From the NCBI GenBank assembly GCA_016872725.1, contig VGZC01000002.1:149488-213487 (forward strand): DNA of 64,000 nucleotides, written 5' to 3'. A program made the translations under genes and the position numbers. Below are positions 33,130-45,106 of the stretch, piece by piece (within the stretch, counting starts at the first letter, position 1; each line of letters starts with the position of its first letter). The DNA is from Planctomycetota bacterium (GTDB lineage: Bacteria; Planctomycetota; Planctomycetia; Pirellulales; Pirellulaceae). The notes under the pieces were generated by a model. The model was given only the letters and a program-made list of their open reading frames with translations. It had not been told where the DNA came from and ran no database searches.

Positions 33130-34145
33130 TACGCGATCGGTCGTCCGAGCGCGTCGGCGAGCGTGCGCAGTTCACCCCAGAGTTTTTGGAATTCGCCAAA
33201 GTCGAGCGACTGCGCGCCGTCCGACAGCGCGCGGGCCGGATCGGGATGGACCTCGATCATCAGCCCGTGGGCGCCCGCCGCGAGGGCCGCTTTCGCCATC
33301 GCGCCGACATACGCGCGGTGCCCCGTGCCGTGGCTCGGGTCGACCACGATCGGCAAATGGGAAAGAGCTTGGAGCGGCGGGATCACCGACAAGTCGAGCG
33401 TATTGCGGGAATGATCGGCGAACGTGCGGACGCCCCGCTCGCACATGGCCACACGCGCATTCCCGCCCGACAAGATGTACTCGGCGGCCATCAGCCATTC
33501 CTCGAGCGTCGCGCTGATGCCCCGCTTGAGCAGAACCGGGCGATCGGAACGGGAGACGGCCTTGAGCAACGTGAAGTTCTGCATGTTGCGGGCGCCGATC
33601 TGGAGCATGTCGGCGATCGGCGCGATCTCGGCGAGCTGCGACGCGTCCATGATCTCGGTGACGATGCCGATGCCCGTGCGCTCGCGCGCCTTCGCGAGCA
33701 ATTCGAGGCCGTCGGCCCCGAGCCCCTGGAACGCGTACGGGCTTGTACGCGGCTTGTACGCGCCGCCGCGGAGCAACCGGACGCCCAAGCCCCGAAGGAA
33801 CTCGGCCGTGCGCAGGATCATCGTTTCGTTTTCGACCGAACACGGGCCCGCGATCACCGTGAACGCGTTCTTGCCGATCGTGGCGTCCGCGACATCGACA
33901 TACGTATCGTCGACCTTCATTTCGCGGCTGGCGAGCTTATACGGTTTCGTGACGCGGATGCACTCCTTGACCCCTTCAAGACCCTCAAAATGTGTCGGGT
34001 CGATGGCCGACACGTTCCCCGTGATGCCGATCGCCGTGCGCGTCTTGCCGGGGATCGGGTGCGGTTCGAGACCGAAATCGCGGATTTGCCGCAAGACGGC
34101 GTCGACCTGTTCGGAAGAAGCCTGTTGGTGCATCACGATGAGCAT
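33129..34145 (-). CDS. aroF: 3-deoxy-7-phosphoheptulonate (DAHP) synthase, type I-beta
   Basis: 338 residues. First enzyme of the shikimate pathway, joining PEP and erythrose 4-phosphate. An N-terminal ferredoxin-like regulatory domain (residues 1-70, MLIVMHQQASSEQVDAV) precedes the barrel with TVIAGPCSVENETMI, RGGAYKPRTSPYAFQGLG, QIGARNMQNF, PVLLKRGISATLEEWL and VVDPSHGTGHRAYV. Metal ligands (Cys of GPCSVE, His of DPSHGTG, Glu of IEVHPDP) are present. I start at ATG 34145; ATG 34199 would overlap ruvX. Gene order ruvX-aroF-CYTH with overlaps or short gaps suggests one transcript. Confidence 0.94.
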   Translation of the reverse strand: MLIVMHQQASSEQVDAVLRQIRDFGLEPHPIPGKTRTAIGITGNVSAIDPTHFEGLEGVKECIRVTKPYKLASREMKVDDTYVDVADATIGKNAFTVIAGPCSVENETMILRTAEFLRGLGVRLLRGGAYKPRTSPYAFQGLGADGLELLAKARERTGIGIVTEIMDASQLAEIAPIADMLQIGARNMQNFTLLKAVSRSDRPVLLKRGISATLEEWLMAAEYILSGGNARVAMCERGVRTFADHSRNTLDLSVIPPLQALSHLPIVVDPSHGTGHRAYVGAMAKAALAAGAHGLMIEVHPDPARALSDGAQSLDFGEFQKLWGELRTLADALGRPIA

Positions 34146-34173
34146 GCGTAGGGTTCCGTAATGGCGGGGCCGT

Positions 34174-34644
34174 TCATGGGGTCGACGGAGGATCGTCAAT
34201 CGGTTCCCCCATGGCGTCGGCGAGCCGAGGGGATTCGAGGAATGTCGAGAGGATGATCTGGGCGGCGAGCATGTCGCGCCGTTTCTTGCGCTGCGCGGCG
34301 GTCATCGACGTTTCGCGAAGCAACGCGTCGGCGTGGCGGCTCGAATAACGTTCGTCGATCAACCCGATCGGGAGTCCGGTGATTCCGCGAAGCCAATCGA
34401 CGAACGACCGAACCTCGCGCGACTTCGCGCTCTCGCGGCCGTCCGCGTGGATCGGCAATCCGACCACGAATCCGACGAGCGATTCGTCGCGCGCCAGCGC
34501 GCGGAAAAACGCCCCGTCCTCGGCCGGCCCGCGCCGTTCGTAGTTCCGGTACGGGCTCGCGAATCGGCGAGTCGGATCGCAAACGGCGACTCCGATCCGC
34601 CGTTCCCCGTAGTCGATCCCGGCGAGTCGTCCTGGCGGAAACAT
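34174..34644 (-). CDS. ruvX: Putative pre-16S rRNA nuclease / Holliday junction resolvase YqgF
   Basis: 156 residues, RNase H-like fold. Signatures: LAGIDYGERRIGVAV with the first catalytic Asp, VVGLPIHADGRESAKSREVRSFVDWL, and LIDERYSSRHAD with the Glu. It acts in 16S rRNA 5' maturation by analogy with E. coli YqgF. I start at ATG 34644, where homology starts; the long upstream extension of the frame is antisense-like noise inside manC. Confidence 0.9.
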   Translation of the reverse strand: MFPPGRLAGIDYGERRIGVAVCDPTRRFASPYRNYERRGPAEDGAFFRALARDESLVGFVVGLPIHADGRESAKSREVRSFVDWLRGITGLPIGLIDERYSSRHADALLRETSMTAAQRKKRRDMLAAQIILSTFLESPRLADAMGEPIDDPPSTP

Positions 34645-34675
34645 GGTCTTTCGGCCGCCAATCAGGGAGCGTCCG

Positions 34676-35758
34676 CTAAAGGTATTCGGTCCATCCGAGC
34701 TTGCGGAGCCGGTCGACGACCTGCCGCATCGCCTCCTCGTCGCGCCGGTCGGCGACCAGCGTCGCATCGGGCGTATGGACGATGACGCAATCGCGCAGCC
34801 CCACCGTGACGACGACGTGGCGGTCGTCCGAACAGACGATCGCATCGCGCGTATCGATGCCGACGTGCCGTCCGATGATCGTGTTTCCCTGGTCATCGGC
34901 GCCCCGGGTTCTCGCGAGCGAACCCCAATTGCCGACGTCGTCCCAGGAGAACTCGGGTTCGATCACCACGACGCGCGGATGCCGTTCGAGCACCGCGTAG
35001 TCGATCGACTTCCCTTGAATGGCCTCGAATTGTTCCTCGAACCGTTCCTGAAAACGGGCGTCCGAGCCGCCCTCGAAGATCTTCGCGAGCCGACCGTACA
35101 TTTCAGGCTCGAATGACTTGATCGCGTCGAGGATCGTGCGGGCGCGCCAGACAAAGATGCCCGCGTTCCAATAGAAGCGGCCGGTCGCGAGAAACTGTTC
35201 GGCGACGTCCTTCGCCGGTTTCTCCCGGAACCGCGCGACGCGATGCGCGGCGATCGTTCCGCCCGCTCCTTCCCACGGCTCACCCCGTTCGATGTATCCG
35301 TAATGGGTCGCCGGATAGGTCGGCCGGATTCCGAACGTCACGAGCGGATCGGAGCACGCATCGACCAGCCGAACCGCGTCGCCGATCGCTTGTTGGAACG
35401 CCTCGCGGGGCTCGATGACGTGATCGGCGGGCATGACGACGAGCACGGCGTCGGGGTCGCGCCGGGCGATCCACATCGCGGAAAGCCCCACGCACGGCGC
35501 GGTGTCCCGCTTGCACGGCTCGCCGACGATCGCGGAAGGCGGCACGTCGGGGAGCTGTTCGCCGATCGCCCGCGTGAGGTTCGCGTTCGTGACGACCAGG
35601 ATGCGGTCGGGTTCGACCAAACCGGCGAGCCGATCGCATGTGGCCTGGATCATGGTGCGTTCCCCGGCGAGCGGCAGGAGCTGCTTCGGCCGGTTGACGC
35701 GGCTGGCGGGCCAGAAACGGGTTCCCGCCCCGCCGGCCATGATGACGGCATGCAACAT
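34676..35758 (-). CDS. manC: Mannose-1-phosphate guanylyltransferase
   Basis: 360 residues. It makes GDP-mannose for surface polysaccharide or glycan synthesis. Nucleotidyltransferase signature HAVIMAGGAGTRFWPASRVNRPKQLLPL at the N-terminus, then VMPADHVI, FREKPAKDVAEQFLA, YWNAGIFVWRA and PEFSWDDVGNWGSL. It lacks the C-terminal cupin (phosphomannose isomerase) domain of bifunctional ManC/AlgA, so it is a monofunctional enzyme of the short type. 31 bases upstream of ruvX. Confidence 0.94.
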   Translation of the reverse strand: MLHAVIMAGGAGTRFWPASRVNRPKQLLPLAGERTMIQATCDRLAGLVEPDRILVVTNANLTRAIGEQLPDVPPSAIVGEPCKRDTAPCVGLSAMWIARRDPDAVLVVMPADHVIEPREAFQQAIGDAVRLVDACSDPLVTFGIRPTYPATHYGYIERGEPWEGAGGTIAAHRVARFREKPAKDVAEQFLATGRFYWNAGIFVWRARTILDAIKSFEPEMYGRLAKIFEGGSDARFQERFEEQFEAIQGKSIDYAVLERHPRVVVIEPEFSWDDVGNWGSLARTRGADDQGNTIIGRHVGIDTRDAIVCSDDRHVVVTVGLRDCVIVHTPDATLVADRRDEEAMRQVVDRLRKLGWTEYL

Positions 35759-35815
35759 CGAAATCCAACACTCCCGCCCTCGCTTGGCGGTCGACGCCCG
35801 CGAAGGATGCTATGC

Positions 35816-35935
35816 CTAGCGAAAGAACCCGCCCCGGACGTACGCGTAGGCCAACCAGCAAAGCAGCGGAAACACGACGAAGATCGTCGCATACGTGAAA
35901 ACCGTGGTCCAGCGGCTGTAAGGCCATCGCGCCAT
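35816..35935 (-). CDS. 39-residue single-pass membrane microprotein
   Basis: Read from ATG at 35935 to TAG at 35816. The product begins MARWPYSRWTTVF, has one hydrophobic helix of about 20 residues (roughly 12-32, TYATIFVVFPLLCWLAYAYV) and ends with GGFFR. A GGGGA element is about eight bases upstream. It sits between the membrane-protein gene (43 bases before) and manC (57 bases after) on the same strand, so it fits the operon. There is no known family that I recognise. The orientation predicts a short Arg/Trp-rich N-terminus; function unknown. Confidence 0.6.
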   Translation of the reverse strand: MARWPYSRWTTVFTYATIFVVFPLLCWLAYAYVRGGFFR

Positions 35936-35977
35936 GCGTGGTTTCCCCAACCCATACGATCGTGTGTTCGTCCTCGA

Positions 35978-36847
35978 TCAGGTCGCCGCAACGGGAGCCC
36001 GCGCGATGACGCGTACGGCGACATCCCGTTCGCGCGTCGTGTCCGATCCGGTCCGCAGGTCCAACCGCGCGCCGAAAGGCTCAAGCTGCGTGGTTTGAAT
36101 CTCGACGGTCGGTCCGTGAATCGGCTCGATGTGCAACTCGGGAGTCGCCGCGAACGGCGGACAAAAGGCGACATGGATCACCTGCGTCCGCTCGCGTTCC
36201 GCGAACCTGCATCGAAACTCGCCGCAAAACGTCTCCCATCCGTCCTCCATCGACCGCACGATCCGCTGGACGATTCCCCGTTCATCCGACGTTCCTCCGC
36301 AAAACCCATCCGACTCGTCCGATTCATCCATCGGGTCGGCATCGCGGCCTTTGGCGCCCGTCGGTTCCCCAATCGACTCCGCCCGGCGCTCGGTGATCGG
36401 TTCCCTGATCGGCTCCACGAGGATTTCGGAAACGGGTTCCGCCGAGAATCCGCGGGTTGGATCCAAACGATGACGGCGGGACTCCCAGGCAAGGGCGGCC
36501 ACCGCGCCGATCGGAATCGCCCAAAGGAGGACAAGGCCGAGGGCCGGTGAGCCGGGAAGGCTGACCGCGAGCGCGAGGGCGGCTCCGACGGCCCATGCCG
36601 AGCGCAGGATCGGGACCGATGCCGGATGGCCGAGCGTCAACGCGCGAATCGCGATCACCGCGCCGGTGATCGCCAAACCGACGGCGACGAGCTCGGGGGC
36701 GGAGATCGGTTCGAGCCGTCCGGCGAACCGGCGCGCGAACACGAGCATCGTGCAGAGGCCGGCCGGCATCACGACGGACCCGGCGACCGCGGACCGAACG
36801 ACCACCGCGCATCGTCTTGCGCGCTCCAACAACTCATCTCCCGTCAC
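35978..36847 (-). CDS. Membrane protein with C-terminal soluble domain, function unknown
   Basis: 289 residues from a GTG at 36847, with GAGG-type sequence upstream. Residues 1-120 contain about four hydrophobic helices (VVVRSAVAGSVVMPAGLCTMLVF, LVAVGLAITGAVIAIRAL, WAVGAALALAVSL, LGLVLLWAIPIGAVAALAW). A low-complexity acidic linker (EPVSEILVEPIREPITERR, then DPMDESDESDGF) leads to a soluble end of about 80 residues (VIHVAFCPPFAATPELHIEPIHG, FGARLDLR, AVRVIARAP) that looks like a small beta-sandwich. Not assigned. It follows metK by 77 bases and precedes the microprotein. Confidence 0.7.
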   Translation of the reverse strand: MTGDELLERARRCAVVVRSAVAGSVVMPAGLCTMLVFARRFAGRLEPISAPELVAVGLAITGAVIAIRALTLGHPASVPILRSAWAVGAALALAVSLPGSPALGLVLLWAIPIGAVAALAWESRRHRLDPTRGFSAEPVSEILVEPIREPITERRAESIGEPTGAKGRDADPMDESDESDGFCGGTSDERGIVQRIVRSMEDGWETFCGEFRCRFAERERTQVIHVAFCPPFAATPELHIEPIHGPTVEIQTTQLEPFGARLDLRTGSDTTRERDVAVRVIARAPVAAT

Positions 36848-36924
36848 CCGCACGGGCCCTCGATCCTCGTGGATCGTCCATCGATCCGGAATGCAACGAG
36901 CTCGGCGCCTCGCCGATCCCGCGT

Positions 36925-38109
36925 TCAGCGCGCGGCCATCCCGACGCCCGCGGCCTCGGCGAGCTCCTCCGCGCGGTGCGTTTTCTCCCAAGTGAATTCG
37001 GGCTCGTTCCTGCCAAAATGCCCGCCGGACGCCGTCTTGCGGTAGATCGGTCGGCGCAGGTCGAGGTAGTCGATGATTCCGCCCGGAGTCAACGGAAAGG
37101 TCTTGACGATCAGGTTGCGGATTGTCGCGTCGTCGACGCGTCCGGTTCCTTGCGAATCGACATGGACGCTGACGGGCTGCGAAACGCCGATCGCGTACGC
37201 CAACTGGACTTCGCACCGGTCGGCGATGCCCGACGCGACGACGTTCTTGGCGACATGCCGCGCCATGTAGGCCGCGCTGCGGTCGACCTTGGTCGGGTCC
37301 TTGCCGCTGAACGCGCCGCCGCCGTGCCGGCCCCATCCGCCGTACGTGTCGACGATGATCTTGCGCCCGGTCAATCCGCAGTCGCCATGCGGGCCGCCGA
37401 CGACGAACCGACCCGTCGGATTGACGTGGTAGATCGGCTCGCCCGACACCAAGTCCTCCGGCAAGATCGGCCGCACGATCTGGTTCCGGACAAATTCGTC
37501 GATCTCGCCGTGCGAAACCGATTCGTCGTGCTGCGTGGACACGACAACCGTATGCACGCGCACCGGCCGATGGTGGTCGTACTCGATCGTCACCTGGCTC
37601 TTCGCATCGGGACGCAACCACGATACCTCGTTGCGTCGGCGCGCCTCGGTCAGCCGATTCAGGATGCGATGCGCAAGGGCGATCGGCAGCGGCATCAGTT
37701 CCTCGGTGTCATCGCACGCGAATCCGAACATGAGACCCTGATCGCCGGCTCCGATCTCCTTGCCCTTCGCCTCGTCCTCGTCGACGCCCAGGGCGATGTC
37801 GGGACTTTGCCGGCCGAGGGCGACGAGCACACCGCACGTGTCGCCGCAGATTCCCATGCGATCGTCGGTGTAACCCACGTCATTGATGACTCGGCGGACC
37901 ACGTCCGCGTAGTTGACCGTCGCGCGGGTCGTGATTTCCCCGGCGACCATGGCGAGCCCCGTGGTGACGATCGTCTCGCATGCCACGCGGCTGGTCGGGT
38001 CCTGGGCGAGGCACGCGTCGAGAATACCGTCGGAAATCCCGTCGGCCAGCTTATCGGGGTGCCCCATGCTGACCGACTCGCTTGTGAACAAATACCTGCC
38101 TGATGCCAC
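36925..38109 (-). CDS. metK: S-adenosylmethionine synthetase
   Basis: 394 residues. Makes SAM from methionine and ATP. Signatures: [67 protein letters not shown] and [19 protein letters not shown], all intact. I start at GTG 38109 because GGGAG lies about seven bases upstream and the product length then matches the family; the frame runs 27 codons further to a GTG at 38190 that coincides with the expected transcription start. No SAM-type riboswitch could be recognised in the short leader. Confidence 0.93.
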   Translation of the reverse strand: MASGRYLFTSESVSMGHPDKLADGISDGILDACLAQDPTSRVACETIVTTGLAMVAGEITTRATVNYADVVRRVINDVGYTDDRMGICGDTCGVLVALGRQSPDIALGVDEDEAKGKEIGAGDQGLMFGFACDDTEELMPLPIALAHRILNRLTEARRRNEVSWLRPDAKSQVTIEYDHHRPVRVHTVVVSTQHDESVSHGEIDEFVRNQIVRPILPEDLVSGEPIYHVNPTGRFVVGGPHGDCGLTGRKIIVDTYGGWGRHGGGAFSGKDPTKVDRSAAYMARHVAKNVVASGIADRCEVQLAYAIGVSQPVSVHVDSQGTGRVDDATIRNLIVKTFPLTPGGIIDYLDLRRPIYRKTASGGHFGRNEPEFTWEKTHRAEELAEAAGVGMAAR

Positions 38110-38196
38110 GTGCTTGCTCCCGGCAAAGAATGAGGAACCCGAACGACCTCCGTGCCCTACCGGCGACTCCTCGGGTTGTTCGCCGGACACCGGCCC

Positions 38197-38202
38197 ATTA
38201 TA
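38197..38202 (-). promoter_or_regulatory. Perfect TATAAT box upstream of metK
   Basis: On the minus strand TATAAT (38202-38197) lies between waaA and metK; a start near 38190 leaves a leader of about 80 bases. No good -35 at 16-18 bases (TCCCGA). It suggests metK can be transcribed separately from secA-waaA. Confidence 0.4.
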
Positions 38203-38256
38203 GGCGGAACCCTGGCGGATCGGGAGGGCGGCGTTCAGCGAGGCGGACCCGGCGGG

Positions 38257-39558
38257 TCAGGCGACGTCGCGCAGCGGGACCCGGCTCCAGCCGAGCCGTT
38301 GGGAGAGAAAGGCGAGCGTTCGGTCGGCGGCGCCCTGATGGTCGAGGACCAGGCGCCGGGCCCGTTCCCCCAGCCCGCTCGCGAATGCGGGGTCGTCGAG
38401 ACACCGCGTGAGGAACCGTTCCAACTCGTCGCCGTCGCGGACGACGCGGGCCGCGTCCCTTTCGAGCATGAGCCGCACGATGTCGCGGAAATTCGCGGTA
38501 TTCGGGCCGAACGCGATCGCCGCGCCGTACCCGGCCGGCTCGATCATGTTCTGCCCGCCCCGGCTGCCGAGACTACCGCCGACGAAGGCGATCCGCGCGA
38601 GGCCCCACCAACCGCCCAATTCGCCGACCGAATCGACCAATAGGATTCGAGCGCCGGTCGTGTTTCCGGGAAGCCGGGATCGGCGGTCCCAAGGCATCCC
38701 GCATTGGTCGAGCATTCGGGCCACGTCGGCGAACCGCTCGGGATGCCGCGGCACGAGTGCGCAGCGCAGGCCGGGATACCGGTCGGCCAACGCTCGAAAC
38801 CGCTCCACGACGATCCGTTCCTCGGGCTCCTGCGTGCTTCCGGCGAGGAACAGGCAGTCGCCGGGATCGATCGGCCAAAGATCGGCGAGGGAGCGGGTGA
38901 GTGGATTGTCGCGTTCGGTCCGCGCTCCGTCGAACTTCATCGAACCACAGACGCGAACGGTTTCCGAGCGAGCGCCGAGTTCCATGAACCGGTCGGCGAC
39001 CGTCGCATCCTGGGCCGCGATCGCCGTGATGCGCGCGAGCATGCGGCGCGCGATCCATGCGATACGCCGATACCCTCGGAAACTCCGTTCGCTCAGCCTC
39101 CCGTTGATGATCGCGACCGGGACATTTCGGCGTCGAGCGGAAGCGATGAGGTTGGGCCAGAGCTCCAATTCGGCGAGCACGATGGCGGAAGGCCGGATGC
39201 GGCGGAAGACCGATCCGATCGCCCACGAGAAATCGAGCGGGCAGTAGAACACGCTCCGCGGCGCGTAGCGGCGCGTCGCGACGTCGAATCCGGTGCGCGT
39301 CGTTGTCGAGATGACGCATTCCCAGTCCGGGTGCGCCGCTTCGAAACGGCTCAGGAACGCCCCAAGCAGGTTCACCTCGCCGACACTCACCGCATGCAGC
39401 CACAGACAGGCCGATTCCGACCGGCGTACGGGAACGAGGCCCAGCAACTTCTGTCCCCATCCCCGACGGTACTTGCCCGTACGGATCGAGACGAGGGCGA
39501 GATAGGGGGCGAGGACGAGCAGGATCAGCAGATAGAGACCGTTGAGGATCCATCGCAT
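38257..39558 (-). CDS. waaA: 3-deoxy-D-manno-octulosonic acid (KDO) transferase
   Basis: 433 residues, GT30. It transfers KDO to lipid A precursor at the inner membrane. N-terminal membrane anchor RWILNGLYLLILLVLAPYLALV; catalytic Glu in LWLHAVSVGEVNLLGA; STTTRTGFDVA; LAELELWPNLI; LAGSTQEPEERIVV; and AFVGGSLGSRGGQNMIEPAGYGAAIAFGPN in the C-terminal domain. The gene sits 31 bases after secA on the same strand. Confidence 0.94.
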   Translation of the reverse strand: MRWILNGLYLLILLVLAPYLALVSIRTGKYRRGWGQKLLGLVPVRRSESACLWLHAVSVGEVNLLGAFLSRFEAAHPDWECVISTTTRTGFDVATRRYAPRSVFYCPLDFSWAIGSVFRRIRPSAIVLAELELWPNLIASARRRNVPVAIINGRLSERSFRGYRRIAWIARRMLARITAIAAQDATVADRFMELGARSETVRVCGSMKFDGARTERDNPLTRSLADLWPIDPGDCLFLAGSTQEPEERIVVERFRALADRYPGLRCALVPRHPERFADVARMLDQCGMPWDRRSRLPGNTTGARILLVDSVGELGGWWGLARIAFVGGSLGSRGGQNMIEPAGYGAAIAFGPNTANFRDIVRLMLERDAARVVRDGDELERFLTRCLDDPAFASGLGERARRLVLDHQGAADRTLAFLSQRLGWSRVPLRDVA

Positions 39559-39589
39559 GGCGGATTCCTTTCCGCGGGGCGTGGCCGAG

Positions 39590-43279
<3,690 letters not shown>

Positions 43280-43499
43280 GGCTCGTCACCCTGTGCCCAT
43301 CGGACCCTGTGCCCGTCGGCGTTGGTCGAGCGGCCCGTCCGTCGATTGGACTCGCCCGCCGGCCTCCCTCCCTGGCGCCCGCGCCCACTCGATTCGTCGA
43401 GAACATGAGATAGGGCCGCGACTTCGGAGCCGGCCGCCTTGGCACGGTTCGCGGGATCGACTGCCGGACCGGGGGCACGCCCGGCCCTAACGCCATCCG

Positions 43500-43814
43500 T
43501 CAACGTAGTTTATTGCGAACGGCCCGATGGGTCAACGCCGGCTCGGGCGAGCCTCCGCGGCGTGCGAATCCCGAAGGTTCAGCCGATTCCTGGTCTTTCT
43601 TCGTCGGATTCGTGTCATTCGTGTCATTCGTGGTTGACTTGCATCCGGCGCCGGCCGCCCGCTCCAACTTGCCGCTGCGCAGAAACGTCTTGATCGATTC
43701 CCCGAACTCGGGGTTCGAAAGCGTCGTGATGTGGTTTCCGCCCTCGATGATCTTGAGCTCCCCGCGACCGAGCGTCTTCCGCGCGGCCGACCATCCAGTC
43801 GCGTACGCTCCCAA
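43500..43814 (-). pseudogene. C-terminal remnant of an alpha/beta hydrolase
   Basis: The minus-strand frame begins GAYATGWSAARKTLGRGELKIIEGGNHITTLSNPEFGESIKTFL. This is the closing part of an alpha/beta hydrolase, with the loop that carries the catalytic His (GGNHIT). The nucleophile domain is absent upstream, where only repeats and stops occur. After the family end the frame runs into the 9-bp repeat array, which it reads as TNDTND, and then into unrelated sequence. A short full gene is unlikely; I judge it a decayed remnant. Confidence 0.5.
43608..43636 (+). repeat. Directional 9-bp repeat array, second locus
   Basis: attc, then gtgtcattc at 43612 and 43621, then gtggttg: the same units and same end as at 29411-29454. 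It lies inside the hydrolase remnant, just after the conserved part ends. Confidence 0.8.
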
Positions 43815-44215
43815 CGAACTCCCCTAGCGTCGCACGAGGCTACGGTGTTTTGGGACTTCGGCCAATCATAACAAACGCCGCGTCAACCTCGATTGACTAA
43901 TTCGTACCAGGCGAGGTCCGGGAAACGCGCGGGCTGAAGCCCACGCCACCTTAGGGTCCGCGAAAGGACGGGTTGGTCAATTCCTCCACGATCGGTCGTT
44001 CGTGACCCGAAGCGTGAGCGAGGAAATACAGGACAACCCTCGCTTACGCGTCGGCTTTCGAGGATGCCAAATGGTTCAAGTTATTGTCTCGCGGACCCTT
44101 ACTTGGCCGCCGACCGGCCTTGCAGGGAACACCGTCTTTTGACAGTTTACGGTCTGGGCCGCCTATCGTCCCGAGGACCCCGAATTGACAACCGCGCGCG
44201 GAGGATGCCGATCGC
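43815..44215. other. Intergenic region with repeats upstream of the PhnP-like gene
   Basis: 401 bp without a credible gene. Contains a hairpin GCGCGGGCT/AGCCCACGC at 43927-43946 related to the triple repeat at 6495, the inverted repeat at 44007-44054, and TTGACA at 44139 followed after 19 bases by TATCGT (44164), a weak promoter candidate for the next gene. Locally richer in A+T than the coding regions. Confidence 0.5.
44007..44054. repeat. Inverted repeat CCGAAGCGTGAGCGAGG / CCTCGCTTACGCGTCGG
   Basis: 17-base arms (44007-44023 and 44038-44054), 14-base spacer, two mismatches of which one allows G:U pairing. I recall similar motifs as dispersed repeats in planctomycete genomes, but could not check. 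Confidence 0.6.
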
Positions 44216-45022
44216 GTGCCTCGATCGTCCACAGCCCGTGATATCCGCGGAGAATGTATCCTGCTCGGCACGGGCACGAGTGTCGGCGTGCCGGTGATCG
44301 GCTGCGCCTGCCCGGTCTGCCGGAGCGGCCACCCGCGGAATCAGCGGACGCGATGCAGCGCGCTCTTCGGCCTGCCCGGCGGAAACCTGCTCATCGATAC
44401 GCCGCCCGACCTGCGATCCCAGCTCCTGCGCGAACGGATCGGCATCATCCACGCGGTGGCCTATACGCACGAACACGCCGACCATCTGTTCGGCATGGAC
44501 GACCTGCGGATCTTTCAGTTCCAGCTCGGCCACGCCGTGCCCGTCCATTGCGAACCGACCGTCGAGACGCGGATCCGCCGCTGTTTCGATTACGCGTTCA
44601 GCGACCATGAACCGACCCATCAGGGCGCGGCGCCCGCGATCACGTTCCATCCGATCGGCCTCGACCCCTTCGACACGCTCGGCGCGACCGTCGTTCCGCT
44701 CCGCCTGCGTCACGGCCCGCGATTCGAAGTGCTGGGATTCCGAATCGGCGATGTCGCCTACTGCACCGATACGAACGGCATCCCGGACGAGACGTTCGAC
44801 CGCATGCGCGGGCTCGATGTGCTCGTGCTCGACGCCCTCCGAGCCACGCCGCACGCGACGCATTTCTCGCTCGACGAAGCGATCGCCGTCGCGGGCCGGA
44901 TCGGCGCGCGCAAAACCTATTTCACGCACATCTCCTGCCGGCTCGACTACGAAACGACCAATGCGATCCTGCCGGCGGGCATGGAACTGGCCTACGACGG
45001 ACTCGTCATCCCGTTCGCGTGA
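44216..45022 (+). CDS. PhnP-like metallo-beta-lactamase-fold phosphodiesterase
   Basis: 268 residues. N-terminus ILLGTGTSVGVPVIGCACPVCRSG has the Cys cluster that binds a structural zinc in PhnP; then GGNLLIDTPPDLRSQLL and the metal motif YTHEHADHLFGMDDLR, VAYCTDTNGIPD and THFSLDEAI. PhnP hydrolyses cyclic phosphate esters; other members include tRNA-related hydrolases, so the substrate is open. There are no phosphonate genes nearby. GTG start at 44216; GGAGG is ten bases upstream. Convergent with ctpA. Confidence 0.85.
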   Translation: MPRSSTARDIRGECILLGTGTSVGVPVIGCACPVCRSGHPRNQRTRCSALFGLPGGNLLIDTPPDLRSQLLRERIGIIHAVAYTHEHADHLFGMDDLRIFQFQLGHAVPVHCEPTVETRIRRCFDYAFSDHEPTHQGAAPAITFHPIGLDPFDTLGATVVPLRLRHGPRFEVLGFRIGDVAYCTDTNGIPDETFDRMRGLDVLVLDALRATPHATHFSLDEAIAVAGRIGARKTYFTHISCRLDYETTNAILPAGMELAYDGLVIPFA

Positions 45023-45106
45023 CGAGCCTACCGGCCGGGGGCTACGTTCGAACCGTGTCGGCCCCGCGCCGGGTGAACGAGCCGGCGTTCGCCGAGCGGA
45101 CCGGGG

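Noticed and set aside
44044..44297. Two opposing 77-codon frames upstream of the PhnP-like gene
   Set aside because: They cover the inverted repeat, lack recognisable motifs, and one runs into the real start region; treated as non-coding.
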